Positions 43,720-52,862 of a stretch of DNA of 64,000 nt are shown here, one piece after another. A program made the translations under genes and the position numbers. The DNA is from Pseudomonas sp. B21-028 (GTDB lineage Bacteria > Pseudomonadota > Gammaproteobacteria > Pseudomonadales > Pseudomonadaceae): positions 1,922,001 to 1,986,000 of the forward strand of contig NZ_CP087184.1 in NCBI RefSeq assembly GCF_024749045.1, in the 5' to 3' direction. How positions within the stretch are numbered: position 1 is the stretch's first letter; each line of letters opens with the position of its first letter. The notes beneath the pieces are model-generated. The model was not told where the DNA came from. It searched no databases and was given only the letters and a program-made list of their open reading frames with translations.

Positions 43720-46095
43720 TTGGTAGAGTACGTAGTTTCCCTCGATAAGCTCGGCGTCCATGATGTGGAGCATGTGGGGGGCAAGAACGCATCCCTGGGC
43801 GAGATGATCAGTAACCTCGCCGGTGCCGGTGTCTCGGTACCGGGTGGCTTCGCCACGACGGCTCAGGCCTATCGTGATTTCCTGGAACTGAGCGGCCTGA
43901 ACCAGCAGATCCACGACGCCCTCGATGCCCTGGATGTCGATGATGTCAATGCCCTGGCCAGGACCGGCGCCCAGATCCGCCAATGGATCATGGAAGCCGA
44001 GTTCCCCGAGAAACTGAACAGCGAAATCCGCACGGCCTTCGCCAAGCTGTCCGAAGGCAACCCCGACATCGCGGTCGCCGTGCGTTCCTCGGCCACCGCC
44101 GAAGACCTGCCCGATGCCTCCTTTGCCGGCCAGCAGGAAACCTTCCTGAACATCCGTGGCGTGGAAAACGTCATCCGCGCCGCCAAGGAAGTCTTCGCCT
44201 CCCTTTTCAACGACCGTGCCATTTCCTACCGCGTGCACCAGGGCTTCGACCACAAGCTGGTCGCCCTGTCCGCAGGCGTACAGCGCATGGTCCGCTCCGA
44301 GACCGGCACCGCCGGCGTGATGTTCACCCTCGACACCGAGTCGGGCTTCCGTGACGTGGTGTTCATCACCGGCGCCTACGGCCTGGGTGAAACCGTCGTT
44401 CAGGGCGCGGTGAACCCGGATGAGTTCTACGTACACAAAGGCACCTTGCAAGCCGGTCGCCCGGCCATCCTGCGCCGCAACCTGGGCAGCAAGGCCATCA
44501 AGATGATCTACGGCGACGAAGCCAAGGCCGGTCGTTCGGTGAAAACCGTCGACGTCGACAAGGCCGAGCGCGCACGTTTCTGCCTGACCGACGCCGAAGT
44601 CAGCGAGCTGGCCAAGCAGGCGATGATCATCGAGCAGCACTACAAATGTCCGATGGACATCGAATGGGCCAAGGACGGTGACGACGGCAAGCTGTATATC
44701 GTGCAGGCCCGCCCCGAAACCGTGAAGAGCCGCACCCAGGCCAACGTCATGGAGCGCTACCTGCTCAAGGAAACCGGCACCGTGCTGGTGGAAGGCCGCG
44801 CCATCGGCCAGCGCATCGGCGCCGGCAAGGTGCGGATCATCAAGGACGTCTCGGAGATGGACAAGGTCCAGGCCGGCGACGTACTGGTTTCCGACATGAC
44901 CGACCCGGATTGGGAACCGGTGATGAAGCGCGCCAGCGCCATCGTCACCAACCGTGGCGGGCGTACTTGCCACGCGGCGATCATCGCCCGCGAACTGGGT
45001 ATCCCGGCGGTGGTGGGTTGCGGCAACGCCACCCAACTGCTCAAGGATGGCCAGGGCGTGACCGTTTCCTGCGCCGAGGGCGACACCGGCTACATCTTCG
45101 AGGGTGAGCTGGGCTTCGACATCAAGAAGAACTCCGTGGATGCCATGCCGGAGCTGCCGTTCAAGATCATGATGAACGTCGGCAACCCGGACCGTGCCTT
45201 CGACTTCGCACAGTTGCCGAACGCTGGCGTGGGCCTGGCCCGCCTGGAGTTCATCATCAACCGCATGATCGGCGTGCACCCCAAGGCGCTGCTGAACTAC
45301 AGCGGCTTGCCGCCAGAGATCAAGGACAGCGTCGACAAGCGTATTGCCGGCTACGACGATCCGGTCGGCTTCTACGTCGAGAAACTGGTGGAAGGCATCA
45401 GCACCCTGGCGGCGGCGTTCTATCCGAAAAAGGTCATCGTGCGCCTGTCGGACTTCAAGTCCAACGAATATGCCAACCTGATCGGCGGCAAGCTCTACGA
45501 GCCGGAAGAAGAAAACCCGATGCTGGGCTTCCGCGGTGCTTCGCGCTACATCAGCGAAACGTTCCGTGACTGCTTCGAGCTCGAGTGCCGTGCCCTCAAG
45601 CGCGTACGCAACGACATGGGCCTGACCAACGTCGAGATCATGGTGCCGTTCGTGCGCACCCTGGGCGAAGCGAGCCAGGTGGTCGACCTGCTGGCGGAAA
45701 ACGGCCTGGCCCGTGGCGAGAACGGCCTGCGGGTGATCATGATGTGCGAACTCCCATCCAACGCGATCCTGGCGGAAGAGTTCCTCGAGTTCTTCGATGG
45801 TTTCTCCATCGGTTCCAACGACCTGACCCAGTTGACCCTGGGCCTGGACCGCGACTCCGGGATCATTGCGCACCTGTTCGACGAGCGGAACCCGGCGGTC
45901 AAGAAGCTGCTGGCCAATGCCATCGCCGCCTGCAACAAGGCTGGCAAGTACATCGGCATCTGCGGTCAGGGCCCTTCGGACCACCCGGACCTGGCCAAGT
46001 GGCTGATGGAGCAGGGCATCGAAAGCGTGTCGTTGAACCCGGACTCCGTCCTGGAAACCTGGTTCTTCCTGGCCGAGGGCCAAGGCGCGGCCTGA
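43720..46095 (+). CDS. ppsA: Phosphoenolpyruvate synthase
   Basis: 791-residue gluconeogenic enzyme (pyruvate + ATP to PEP + AMP + Pi). The N-terminal ATP-grasp domain begins [26 protein letters not shown]. The central phosphohistidine domain has [23 protein letters not shown] at about residue 420, and the C-terminal PEP-binding barrel ends with [17 protein letters not shown] and [12 protein letters not shown]. The start is a TTG at 43720 behind GTGGAGAG; the frame is open back to 43576 but the conserved protein begins here, and 791 residues match E. coli PpsA (792). Confidence 0.95.
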   Translation: MVEYVVSLDKLGVHDVEHVGGKNASLGEMISNLAGAGVSVPGGFATTAQAYRDFLELSGLNQQIHDALDALDVDDVNALARTGAQIRQWIMEAEFPEKLNSEIRTAFAKLSEGNPDIAVAVRSSATAEDLPDASFAGQQETFLNIRGVENVIRAAKEVFASLFNDRAISYRVHQGFDHKLVALSAGVQRMVRSETGTAGVMFTLDTESGFRDVVFITGAYGLGETVVQGAVNPDEFYVHKGTLQAGRPAILRRNLGSKAIKMIYGDEAKAGRSVKTVDVDKAERARFCLTDAEVSELAKQAMIIEQHYKCPMDIEWAKDGDDGKLYIVQARPETVKSRTQANVMERYLLKETGTVLVEGRAIGQRIGAGKVRIIKDVSEMDKVQAGDVLVSDMTDPDWEPVMKRASAIVTNRGGRTCHAAIIARELGIPAVVGCGNATQLLKDGQGVTVSCAEGDTGYIFEGELGFDIKKNSVDAMPELPFKIMMNVGNPDRAFDFAQLPNAGVGLARLEFIINRMIGVHPKALLNYSGLPPEIKDSVDKRIAGYDDPVGFYVEKLVEGISTLAAAFYPKKVIVRLSDFKSNEYANLIGGKLYEPEEENPMLGFRGASRYISETFRDCFELECRALKRVRNDMGLTNVEIMVPFVRTLGEASQVVDLLAENGLARGENGLRVIMMCELPSNAILAEEFLEFFDGFSIGSNDLTQLTLGLDRDSGIIAHLFDERNPAVKKLLANAIAACNKAGKYIGICGQGPSDHPDLAKWLMEQGIESVSLNPDSVLETWFFLAEGQGAA

Positions 46096-46142
46096 GTGGA
46101 GAGAGGCCTCTAACGGCAATGCCGATGAGTTGAGCTGCAAAT

Positions 46143-46233
46143 CTGTGGGAGCGAGCCTGCTCGCGAAAGCGCTGGATCAGTCGCCATCAATGGGCCTGAT
46201 CCACCGCATTCGCGAGCAGGCTCGCTCCCACGA
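46143..46233. repeat. Inverted REP pair downstream of ppsA
   Basis: 'tgtgggagcgagcctgctcg' and 'cgagcaggctcgctcccacg' are near-perfect reverse complements separated by about 50 bp. They lie between the ppsA stop and its terminator. Confidence 0.9.
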
Positions 46234-46266
46234 GGGTTTGTCGCCAGGTCCCTTTTGATTGAAGTA

Positions 46267-46298
46267 GGGCGGGCTCCTGATGGAAGCCGCCCTTTTTT
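46267..46298 (+). terminator. Intrinsic terminator after ppsA
   Basis: GGGCGG / CCGCCC stem with a 14-nt loop, followed by TTTTTT (46293-46298). It ends only 14 bp before the hydrolase ATG, so that gene's promoter must overlap or precede it; read-through control is possible. Confidence 0.75.
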
Positions 46299-46311
46299 GT
46301 GCAAGAGTATT

Positions 46312-47301
46312 ATGCAAAGCAGCAGTGACCTTTTTCCTGTCGCCCTGATCAGCGCCGAGCGGCGTGGCGATCTGAGCGAAGACGTCTACCGTTTGAAACC
46401 CGGCAACAGCCCGGACTACAGCGTCGAACTGGCTGTCACCCGCCTGGGCATGGCCGACGCCGGCCAGACCCGTGGCGTCCCGGTGATCCTGCTGCATGGC
46501 AGCTTCTCCAACCGCCGCTTCTGGTATTCACCCAAGGGCCTGGGCCTTGGGGCGTACCTGACACGCCTGGGCTTCGATGTATGGATTCCCGAGATGCGTG
46601 GCCATGGGCTGTCCCAGCGCAACCAGAACTACCGCAACAATCGGGTGGCCGATTACGCCCGCTACGACCTGCCGGCCATCGGCGCCTTTGTGCGCGAACA
46701 GAGTGGGCAGGTGCCGCACTGGATCGGCCATTCCCTGGGCGGCATCACCCTGGCGGCAGCCTTGGGCGGCCAATACCTGGGCGAACCGGCCGTGGCGTCG
46801 GCGGCGTTCTTCGGCACCCAGGTCAGCCGCACCTACTGGCCGTTGAAAATTCCACCGGTGGAATGGAGTGGACGCTTCATTCTCAAGCGTTTTGCGCAGT
46901 TGTCCGGCTCCCGACTCAAGCGCGGCCCGGAGGACGAGCCCATCGGCCTGGCCCTGGAGAGCATGCGTTGGTACGGCTTGTTCGGGCGTTTTGGCGATGC
47001 CGAGAAAGACTGGTGGGCGGGCCTGGCCGATGTGCAAGTGCCGGTGCTGGCAGTAAGCGCCGCCGGCGATCTCCAGGACCCGACCTGGGCTTGCCGCAAG
47101 CTTTTCGAACAGGTGGGGTCCGAGCGCAAGCAGTTCGTCTGCCTGGGCCGGGAACACGGCTTCGGTGACGATTTCGGTCATGTGGCGATGCTGGTCAGCA
47201 AGGCTGCGCACGCCGAGGTCTGGCCTCTGGTGGCGCGTTGGCTGGAGGAACAGAGCATGCCTTTACCGGCAACCCTGCCGGTTCTGGCCGAGGCGGTTTG
47301 A
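46312..47301 (+). CDS. Alpha/beta hydrolase
   Basis: 329 residues from the ATG at 46312. Motifs: LLHGSFSNRRFW (oxyanion), MRGHGLSQ, nucleophile elbow IGHSLGGITLA (Ser at about residue 142) and C-terminal catalytic His (GREHGFGDDFGHVAM). In the syntenic P. aeruginosa locus a predicted esterase stands in the same place. Substrate unknown. It is followed on the same strand by rraA. Confidence 0.85.
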   Translation: MQSSSDLFPVALISAERRGDLSEDVYRLKPGNSPDYSVELAVTRLGMADAGQTRGVPVILLHGSFSNRRFWYSPKGLGLGAYLTRLGFDVWIPEMRGHGLSQRNQNYRNNRVADYARYDLPAIGAFVREQSGQVPHWIGHSLGGITLAAALGGQYLGEPAVASAAFFGTQVSRTYWPLKIPPVEWSGRFILKRFAQLSGSRLKRGPEDEPIGLALESMRWYGLFGRFGDAEKDWWAGLADVQVPVLAVSAAGDLQDPTWACRKLFEQVGSERKQFVCLGREHGFGDDFGHVAMLVSKAAHAEVWPLVARWLEEQSMPLPATLPVLAEAV

Positions 47302-47417
47302 GGCCAAGGGCATTTCGCTCTGGTCGGCTTGCGGCTAAGCTATGACGCGTTAAACGGTTCCGGTCACAAACGGTTGCTCATCCAGTCTGACGTTTCCAGC
47401 CTTTCAGGAGTTGTTCG

Positions 47418-47909
47418 ATGAACCATTACCTCACGCCCGACCTGTGCGATGCCTATCCGGACCTGGTGCAGGTGTTGGAACCGATGTTCAGCAATTTCGG
47501 CGGCCGCGATTCGTTTGGCGGTGAAATCGTGACCATCAAGTGCTTCGAAGACAACTCCCTGGTCAAGGAGCAGGTTGAACTCAAGGGCAATGGCAAGGTA
47601 CTGGTCGTCGATGGCGGCGGCTCCCTGCGTCGGGCGCTGCTGGGCGACATGCTGGCCGAGAAAGCCGCGAAAAACGGTTGGGAAGGGCTGGTGATCTACG
47701 GCTGCATCCGCGACGTGGATGTCATCGCCCAGACCGACCTCGGTGTCCAGGCCCTCGCCAGCCATCCAATGAAAACCGACAAGCGCGGTATCGGTGACCT
47801 CAATGTGGCCGTGACCTTTGCCGGCGTGACGTTTCGTCCGGGCGAATATGTCTATGCGGACAACAACGGTGTGATCGTCTCGCCAAGTCCGCTGAAAATG
47901 CCTGAATGA
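47418..47909 (+). CDS. rraA: Ribonuclease E activity regulator RraA
   Basis: 163-residue RraA-fold protein. It starts [24 protein letters not shown] and contains the family motifs [13 protein letters not shown] and [17 protein letters not shown]. It binds RNase E and lowers degradosome activity. Related proteins are aldolases/decarboxylases; the length and motifs favour RraA. AGGAG stands eight bases before the ATG at 47418. Confidence 0.92.
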   Translation: MNHYLTPDLCDAYPDLVQVLEPMFSNFGGRDSFGGEIVTIKCFEDNSLVKEQVELKGNGKVLVVDGGGSLRRALLGDMLAEKAAKNGWEGLVIYGCIRDVDVIAQTDLGVQALASHPMKTDKRGIGDLNVAVTFAGVTFRPGEYVYADNNGVIVSPSPLKMPE

Positions 47910-47934
47910 AGCGTCAAAGCCGTAAGGGATGAGG

Positions 47935-48930
47935 ATGTTCGAGGAAGAAAACGCGCAGTGGGGGCTGGTGCATGCCCTGGTGCTGGACGGTAAGGGCGGT
48001 GCGCGTTCGATTGCCCGGACCGAGCTCGACGATCTGCAGTTGCTGGCGCACGAAAGCCTGTGGCTGCATTGGGATCGCAGCCATCCGCAGACCCATACCT
48101 GGTTGCGCAAATCCAGTGGACTGAGCGAGTTCAACTGCGATCTGCTGCTTGAGGAAAACACCCGGCCACGCCTGTTGCCGTTGCCTGAGGCCGAGCTGCT
48201 GCTGTTCCTCAGAGGTATCAACCTCAATCCGGGCGCGGAGCCGGAAGACATGGTCTCGGTGCGGATTTTCGCCTCCGCCCAGCGCGTGATCTCCCTGCGT
48301 CTGCGTCCTTTGCGCGCCACGGACGAGCTGCTGGCGCACCTGGCCGAAGGCAAGGGACCGAAAACCGCGTCGGAACTCATCCTTTATATGGCGCAGTACC
48401 TGACCAACAAGGTCCAGGATCTGGTTTCCCAGCTTTCGGAAATCGTCGACGGCGAAGAGGAAATGCTCGATGCCGACGAACGGTATGCACCCGAGCACGA
48501 TGCCATTTTGCACATTCGTCGTCGGGCCGCCGGACTGAAGCGGTTCCTGGCGCCGCAGCGGGACATTTTCGGGAAGATGTCGCGCATCAAACTGCCTTGG
48601 TTCGTCGAGGACGACGGCGATTACTGGAATGAACTGAACAACAGCCTGACCCGCTATCTCGAAGAGCTGGAATTGACCCGGGAGCGCGTGGGGCTTGTGC
48701 TGGAGGCTGAAGACCGGCGCCTTTCCGTACGCATGAACCGGACGATGTACCGCTTCGGCATCGTCACCGGGATCTTCCTGCCGATGAGTTTTCTCACGGG
48801 CCTGCTGGGCATCAATGTCGGCGGTATTCCACTCTCTCAAAGCCCCTATGGCTTCCTGGTCGCCTGCCTGCTGATGGTCTGCGTGGCCCTGGGACAGTGG
48901 TGGTTGTTCCGTCGTCTGCGCTGGGTGTGA
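47935..48930 (+). CDS. cmaX: CmaX, CorA/ZntB-family transporter
   Basis: 331-residue member of the CorA-type metal transporter family. A long cytoplasmic N-terminal domain ends in a helical stalk (LTRYLEELELTRERVGLVLEAE), then two C-terminal TM helices flank the signature GIN (FLTGLLGINVGGIPL; TM2 SPYGFLVACLLMVCVALGQWW). It resembles ZntB. In pseudomonads it is the first gene of cmaX-cfrX-cmpX, upstream of sigX. The ATG at 47935 is preferred over that at 47929 because AAGGG is then six bases upstream. Confidence 0.88.
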   Translation: MFEEENAQWGLVHALVLDGKGGARSIARTELDDLQLLAHESLWLHWDRSHPQTHTWLRKSSGLSEFNCDLLLEENTRPRLLPLPEAELLLFLRGINLNPGAEPEDMVSVRIFASAQRVISLRLRPLRATDELLAHLAEGKGPKTASELILYMAQYLTNKVQDLVSQLSEIVDGEEEMLDADERYAPEHDAILHIRRRAAGLKRFLAPQRDIFGKMSRIKLPWFVEDDGDYWNELNNSLTRYLEELELTRERVGLVLEAEDRRLSVRMNRTMYRFGIVTGIFLPMSFLTGLLGINVGGIPLSQSPYGFLVACLLMVCVALGQWWLFRRLRWV

Positions 48931-48992
48931 CAGGTTTCATGTGACCCGACGAAATTTGATCGCGTCTTTCACAGACATCACGAGAGGTGCGT

Positions 48993-49238
48993 ATGCACGA
49001 TCCGTTTGAACAGTCTTTGCGTGACATGCTCAAGGCCTCGCCGTCCAGTCGGGATGACGATGCGTGCCTGGGGCGTGTGCTGAAAACCGCCAACCGCCAG
49101 GTCGGCGCGGGCGATCTGTTCAGTCTGCTGGGCCGTTGGCTGCCCGCGCTGATGATCGCCTTGAACAACGGGTCGGCGCATGTCTTGCCGGTTTCCCGTC
49201 GTAAACCTGTTACCCGCACCGCTGATAAGGCTGATTGA
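48993..49238 (+). CDS. cfrX: CfrX (CrfX) small protein of the cmpX operon
   Basis: 81-residue protein between cmaX and cmpX, MHDPFEQSLRDMLKASPSSRDD..., with a short hydrophobic central part (LFSLLGRWLPALMIALNN). GAGAGG lies six bases before the ATG. Its stop is two bases from the cmpX start, so they are coupled. In P. fluorescens/aeruginosa the gene is described as envelope-stress related, but its function is not known. Confidence 0.85.
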   Translation: MHDPFEQSLRDMLKASPSSRDDDACLGRVLKTANRQVGAGDLFSLLGRWLPALMIALNNGSAHVLPVSRRKPVTRTADKAD

Positions 49239-49240
49239 AT

Positions 49241-50065
49241 ATGGAACTGAATCTCTGGACCCAGAGCCTCGTCGCGGCAATGACTGCGCTATGGACCAAA
49301 GTGGCCAATTTCATCCCGAACCTGTTCGGTGCCCTGGTAGTGGTGCTGTTGGGGTTCGTCGTGGCCAAGTTGCTGGACACGCTGCTTTCCAAGCTGCTGG
49401 CCAAACTGGGTCTGGATCGACTGATGGGCGGCACGGGCCTGACCAAGCTGCTGTCCCGTGGCGGCATCCAGGTACCGATCTCGACCCTGGTGGGCAAGAT
49501 TGTCTACTGGTTCGTGTTGCTTATTTTTCTCGTCTCTGCGGCTGAATCCCTGGGGCTCCAGCGGGTTTCGGCCACCCTCGACATGCTTGCGCTGTACCTG
49601 CCCAAGGTCTTCGGGGCGGCCCTGGTGCTGCTGGTCGGCGTGCTGCTGGCTCAGTTGGCCAACGGCTTGGTGCGCGGCGCAGCCGAAGGTGTAGGGCTGG
49701 ATTACGCCTCGGGCCTGGGACGAATCGCCCAGGGCCTGGTGATCATCATCAGTATTTCTGTCGCGATCAGTCAGTTGGAGGTCAAGACCGACCTGCTCAA
49801 CCATGTGATCGTGATCGTGTTGATTACCGTTGGTCTGGCGATTGCGCTGGCAATGGGATTGGGAAGCCGGGAGATCGCCGGTCAGATTCTTGCGGGAATC
49901 TATGTGCGTGAACTGTATGAAGTCGGGCAACAGGTGCGGGTTGGAGAGGTCGAAGGCCAGATCGAGGAGATCGGCACGGTGAAGACCACATTGCTGACCG
50001 AGGAGGGCGAACTGGTGTCGCTCTCCAATCGGATCCTGCTGGAGCAGCATGTGAGTAGCCGCTAA
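49241..50065 (+). CDS. cmpX: CmpX, MscS-like membrane protein
   Basis: 274 residues with an N-terminal amphipathic region, four to five TM helices (FGALVVVLLGFVVAKLLD, IVYWFVLLIFLVSAAESLG, AALVLLVGVLLAQLANG, IIISISVAISQLE, IVIVLITVGLAIALAMG) and a C-terminal cytoplasmic beta domain (VRVGEVEGQIEEIGTVKTTLLTEEG) like that of small mechanosensitive channels. CmpX is linked to envelope tension and to SigX activity in P. aeruginosa. Upstream of sigX on the same strand. Confidence 0.9.
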   Translation: MELNLWTQSLVAAMTALWTKVANFIPNLFGALVVVLLGFVVAKLLDTLLSKLLAKLGLDRLMGGTGLTKLLSRGGIQVPISTLVGKIVYWFVLLIFLVSAAESLGLQRVSATLDMLALYLPKVFGAALVLLVGVLLAQLANGLVRGAAEGVGLDYASGLGRIAQGLVIIISISVAISQLEVKTDLLNHVIVIVLITVGLAIALAMGLGSREIAGQILAGIYVRELYEVGQQVRVGEVEGQIEEIGTVKTTLLTEEGELVSLSNRILLEQHVSSR

Positions 50066-50156
50066 CCCGGCAAACTCTGCTAATGTATGCCGCCGCAAAA
50101 TGCCTGCTACCGCAGGTTGCGGCGCACATTGACCTAGACCGTCGGCCCGACTTGTT

Positions 50157-50747
50157 TTGAACAAACCCCAATCGCTGTCCATGCGCTATGACCCCCGTGA
50201 TCTCTCTGATGAGGAGTTGGTCGCGCGCGCGCATACGGAGCTGTTCCACGTAACACGTGCCTACGAAGAGTTGATGCGTCGTTACCAACGTACATTATTT
50301 AACGTTTGTGCACGTTATCTGGGGAACGATCGCGATGCTGACGATGTCTGTCAGGAGGTGATGTTGAAGGTGTTGTATGGCTTGAAGAACTTCGAGGGGA
50401 AATCGAAGTTTAAAACATGGCTATATAGCATCACGTACAACGAATGCATCACACAGTATCGCAAGGAACGGCGAAAGCGTCGCTTGATGGACGCCTTGAG
50501 CCTTGACCCTCTCGAGGAAGCGTCTGAAGAAAAGGCGCCCAAGCCCGAGGAAAAGGGTGGACTCGATCGCTGGCTAGTTTATGTGAACCCGATCGACCGT
50601 GAAATTCTGGTGCTACGATTTGTCGCAGAACTGGAATTCCAAGAGATCGCAGACATAATGCACATGGGTTTGAGCGCGACAAAAATGCGTTACAAGCGCG
50701 CTCTCGATAAGCTGCGTGAGAAATTTGCGGGTATTGCCGAAACTTAA
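50157..50747 (+). CDS. sigX: ECF sigma factor SigX
   Basis: 196-residue extracytoplasmic-function sigma factor. Region 2 is visible as LMRRYQRTLFNVCARYL and DADDVCQEVMLKVLYGLKNF; region 4 as LRFVAELEFQEIADIMHMGLSATKMRYKRAL. It directs oprF and fatty-acid/envelope genes. No anti-sigma gene follows; SigX activity is instead linked to CmpX and membrane state. The TTG at 50157 (NKPQSLS...) gives the usual length; an ATG at 50181 is a possible shorter start. Codon use is more AT-rich than the neighbours. Confidence 0.93.
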   Translation: MNKPQSLSMRYDPRDLSDEELVARAHTELFHVTRAYEELMRRYQRTLFNVCARYLGNDRDADDVCQEVMLKVLYGLKNFEGKSKFKTWLYSITYNECITQYRKERRKRRLMDALSLDPLEEASEEKAPKPEEKGGLDRWLVYVNPIDREILVLRFVAELEFQEIADIMHMGLSATKMRYKRALDKLREKFAGIAET

Positions 50748-50855
50748 GTTCGGCGCAAATATCTCTTACGTGTAGGCAAGTTCTGATAGACTTGCCGCCG
50801 AGTTGTCCCCCGGTTTGCGGGACTGCTTCACAATCACCAGATGGGGATTTAACGG

Positions 50856-51890
50856 ATGAAACTGAAAAACACCTTGGGCTTTGCCATTGGTTCTCTTATT
50901 GCCGCTACTTCGTTCGGCGCGCTGGCACAAGGCCAAGGCGCAGTTGAAATCGAAGGCTTCGCCAAGAAAGAGCAATTCGACAGCGCTCGTAACTTCAAGA
51001 ACAACGGCAACCTGTTCGGCGGTTCGGTTGGTTACTTCCTGACCGACGACGTTGAACTGCGTCTGGCCTACGACGAAGTGCACAACGCACGTACCGACGA
51101 TGGCACCAACGTCAAGGGCGCCAACACCGCTCTGGACGCTCTGTACCACTTCAACAACCCAGGCGACATGCTGCGTCCTTACGTTTCGGCCGGTTTCTCC
51201 GACCAGAGCATCGACCAGAATGGCAGCAACGGTCGTAACCGTTCGACTTTCGCCAACGTTGGCGGTGGCGCCAAGCTGTATTTCACCGAGAACTTCTACG
51301 CCCGTGCCGGTGTTGAAGCTCAGTACAACATCGACCAGGGCGACACCGAGTGGGCTCCAAGCGTCGGTATCGGTGTGAACTTCGGTGGCGGCTCCAAGCC
51401 TGCTGCTGCTCCAGTTCCAGCTCCGGCTGAAGTCTGCTCCGACAGCGACAACGATGGCGTGTGCGACAACGTCGACAAGTGCCCTGACACCCCAGCCAAC
51501 GTTACCGTTGACGCTGATGGCTGCCCAGCAGTTGCTGAAACCGTACGTGTTGAGCTGGACGTGAAATTCGACTTCGACAAGTCGGCCGTCAAGCCAAACA
51601 GCTACGGCGACATCAAGAACCTGGCTGACTTCATGAAGCAGTATCCAGCAACCACCACCACTGTTGAAGGTCACACTGACTCCGTCGGTCCTGACGCTTA
51701 CAACCAGAAACTGTCCGAGCGTCGTGCAAGCGCCGTTAAGCAGGTTCTGACCAACCAGTATGGTGTTGAATCGTCCCGCGTTCAGGCTGTTGGCTACGGC
51801 GAAACCCGTCCAGTTGCCGACAACGCCACTGACGCTGGTCGTGCTGTTAACCGTCGCGTAGAAGCGCAGGTTGAAGCCCAAGCTAAGTAA
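50856..51890 (+). CDS. oprF: Major outer membrane porin OprF
   Basis: 344 residues. Signal peptide (ALAQ cleavage), N-terminal eight-stranded beta barrel to about residue 185, a linker rich in Ala/Pro (AAAPVPAPAEV), a calcium/thrombospondin-type segment with four cysteines (SDSDNDGVCDNVDKCPDTP), and a C-terminal OmpA peptidoglycan-binding domain (DVKFDFDKSAVKPNSYGDI, VEGHTDSVG, LSERRASAVKQVL). It is general porin and cell-wall anchor. Codon use is strongly biased, as for highly expressed genes. An intrinsic terminator follows. Directly downstream of sigX, its known regulator. Confidence 0.97.
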   Translation: MKLKNTLGFAIGSLIAATSFGALAQGQGAVEIEGFAKKEQFDSARNFKNNGNLFGGSVGYFLTDDVELRLAYDEVHNARTDDGTNVKGANTALDALYHFNNPGDMLRPYVSAGFSDQSIDQNGSNGRNRSTFANVGGGAKLYFTENFYARAGVEAQYNIDQGDTEWAPSVGIGVNFGGGSKPAAAPVPAPAEVCSDSDNDGVCDNVDKCPDTPANVTVDADGCPAVAETVRVELDVKFDFDKSAVKPNSYGDIKNLADFMKQYPATTTTVEGHTDSVGPDAYNQKLSERRASAVKQVLTNQYGVESSRVQAVGYGETRPVADNATDAGRAVNRRVEAQVEAQAK

Positions 51891-51906
51891 TTAGCCCACA
51901 GCTTTG

Positions 51907-51934
51907 AAAAAGCCCGGCTTATGCCGGGCTTTTT
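51907..51934 (+). terminator. Intrinsic terminator of oprF
   Basis: Stem agcccggc / gccgggct with a ttat loop, flanked by an A-tract and a T-tract, so that pairing can extend to 12 bp. It lies 16 bp after the oprF stop. Confidence 0.92.
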
Positions 51935-51964
51935 CTTGCCTGCGATTTACCCGAGCTGACAAGA

Positions 51965-52100
51965 CCTGTGGGAGCTGCGGTGTGCGGTGGTTTTTTGTGG
52001 CGGACACAAGACCTGTGGGAGCCGAGCTTGCTCGCGATGGCGGTGTATCAGCTTGCGACAATGTTGATGTGCCGCCGCTTTCGCGAGCAGGGGTTGTTAC
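51965..52100. repeat. REP cluster between oprF and cobA
   Basis: Two 'acctgtgggagc' units and a reverse 'tttcgcgagcaggggttgtt' unit fill the convergent gap. The right end touches the cobA stop codon. Confidence 0.75.
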
Positions 52101-52852
52101 AGGACCGAAGCCTGGAGCCATTCAGATGGGTTTTTTTCCAGTTCGGCCGCCGCAGCCACTGCACCAATCACCAGTATCGCCGGGCTCTTGAGTTGAAATG
52201 CCGCTGCGTCGACCTCCATTGAGGTCAGGTCGCTACGGCAGTCTCGCTGATGGGGCAGGGAGGCATTTTCGATCATGGCCACGGGGGTATCCGCTGCCAG
52301 GCCCCCCGCCAGCAGTTGCTCGCGGATCTCGCTCAGTTTCGCCACCCCCATGTACACCACCAAGGTCGTCCCGCTCTGTGCCAGGGCTTGCCAGTTCAGG
52401 CTGCTGCCGTCCTGGGTGTGGGCAGTGACCAGCGTCACGCCCCGGGCGATACCGCGCAAGGTCAGTGGAATATCGCACTGGGTCGCCCCCGCCAGCCCGG
52501 CCGTGATGCCGTTGACCAGCTCCACTTCGACGCCATGCTCGCGCAGCCATTGCGCCTCTTCGCCGCCCCGGCCAAAGATGCACGGGTCGCCGCCCTTGAG
52601 GCGGACCACGCATTTGCCTTGGCGCGCATAGCGCAGCATCAAGCGATGGATAAAGGCCTGTGGCGTGGAGCGGCAGCCGCCGCGCTTGCCCACGGCGATG
52701 ATGCGCGCGCCGGAGCAATGTTCCAGCACCGCTTCGTTGACCAGATCGTCGATCAGCACCACGTCGGCTTCGCGCAGGGCGCGCACGGCCTTGAGGGTCA
52801 GCAATTCGGGGTCGCCAGGACCCGCACCCACCAGCCAGACTTTCGCGTTCAT
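52097..52852 (-). CDS. cobA: Uroporphyrinogen-III C-methyltransferase
   Basis: 251-residue SAM-dependent methyltransferase that makes precorrin-2, the precursor of siroheme and cobalamin. Motifs: VGAGPGDPELLTLKA, IDDLVNEAVLEHC, VRLKGGDPCIFGRGGEEA, GITAGLAGA and HTQDGS. The ATG at 52852 follows GAGGAAAACACT. It begins 11 bp after the nitrate reductase stop, as last gene of the nir/nas cluster; siroheme is the cofactor of NirB, so co-expression is sensible. Confidence 0.93.
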   Translation of the reverse strand: MNAKVWLVGAGPGDPELLTLKAVRALREADVVLIDDLVNEAVLEHCSGARIIAVGKRGGCRSTPQAFIHRLMLRYARQGKCVVRLKGGDPCIFGRGGEEAQWLREHGVEVELVNGITAGLAGATQCDIPLTLRGIARGVTLVTAHTQDGSSLNWQALAQSGTTLVVYMGVAKLSEIREQLLAGGLAADTPVAMIENASLPHQRDCRSDLTSMEVDAAAFQLKSPAILVIGAVAAAAELEKNPSEWLQASVL

Positions 52853-52862
52853 AGTGTTTTCC

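Noticed and set aside
43558..46140. 860-codon open frame antisense to ppsA
   Set aside because: It mirrors the codon structure of ppsA in a high-GC genome, and its translation has low-complexity His/Gln/Val-rich composition with no family resemblance.
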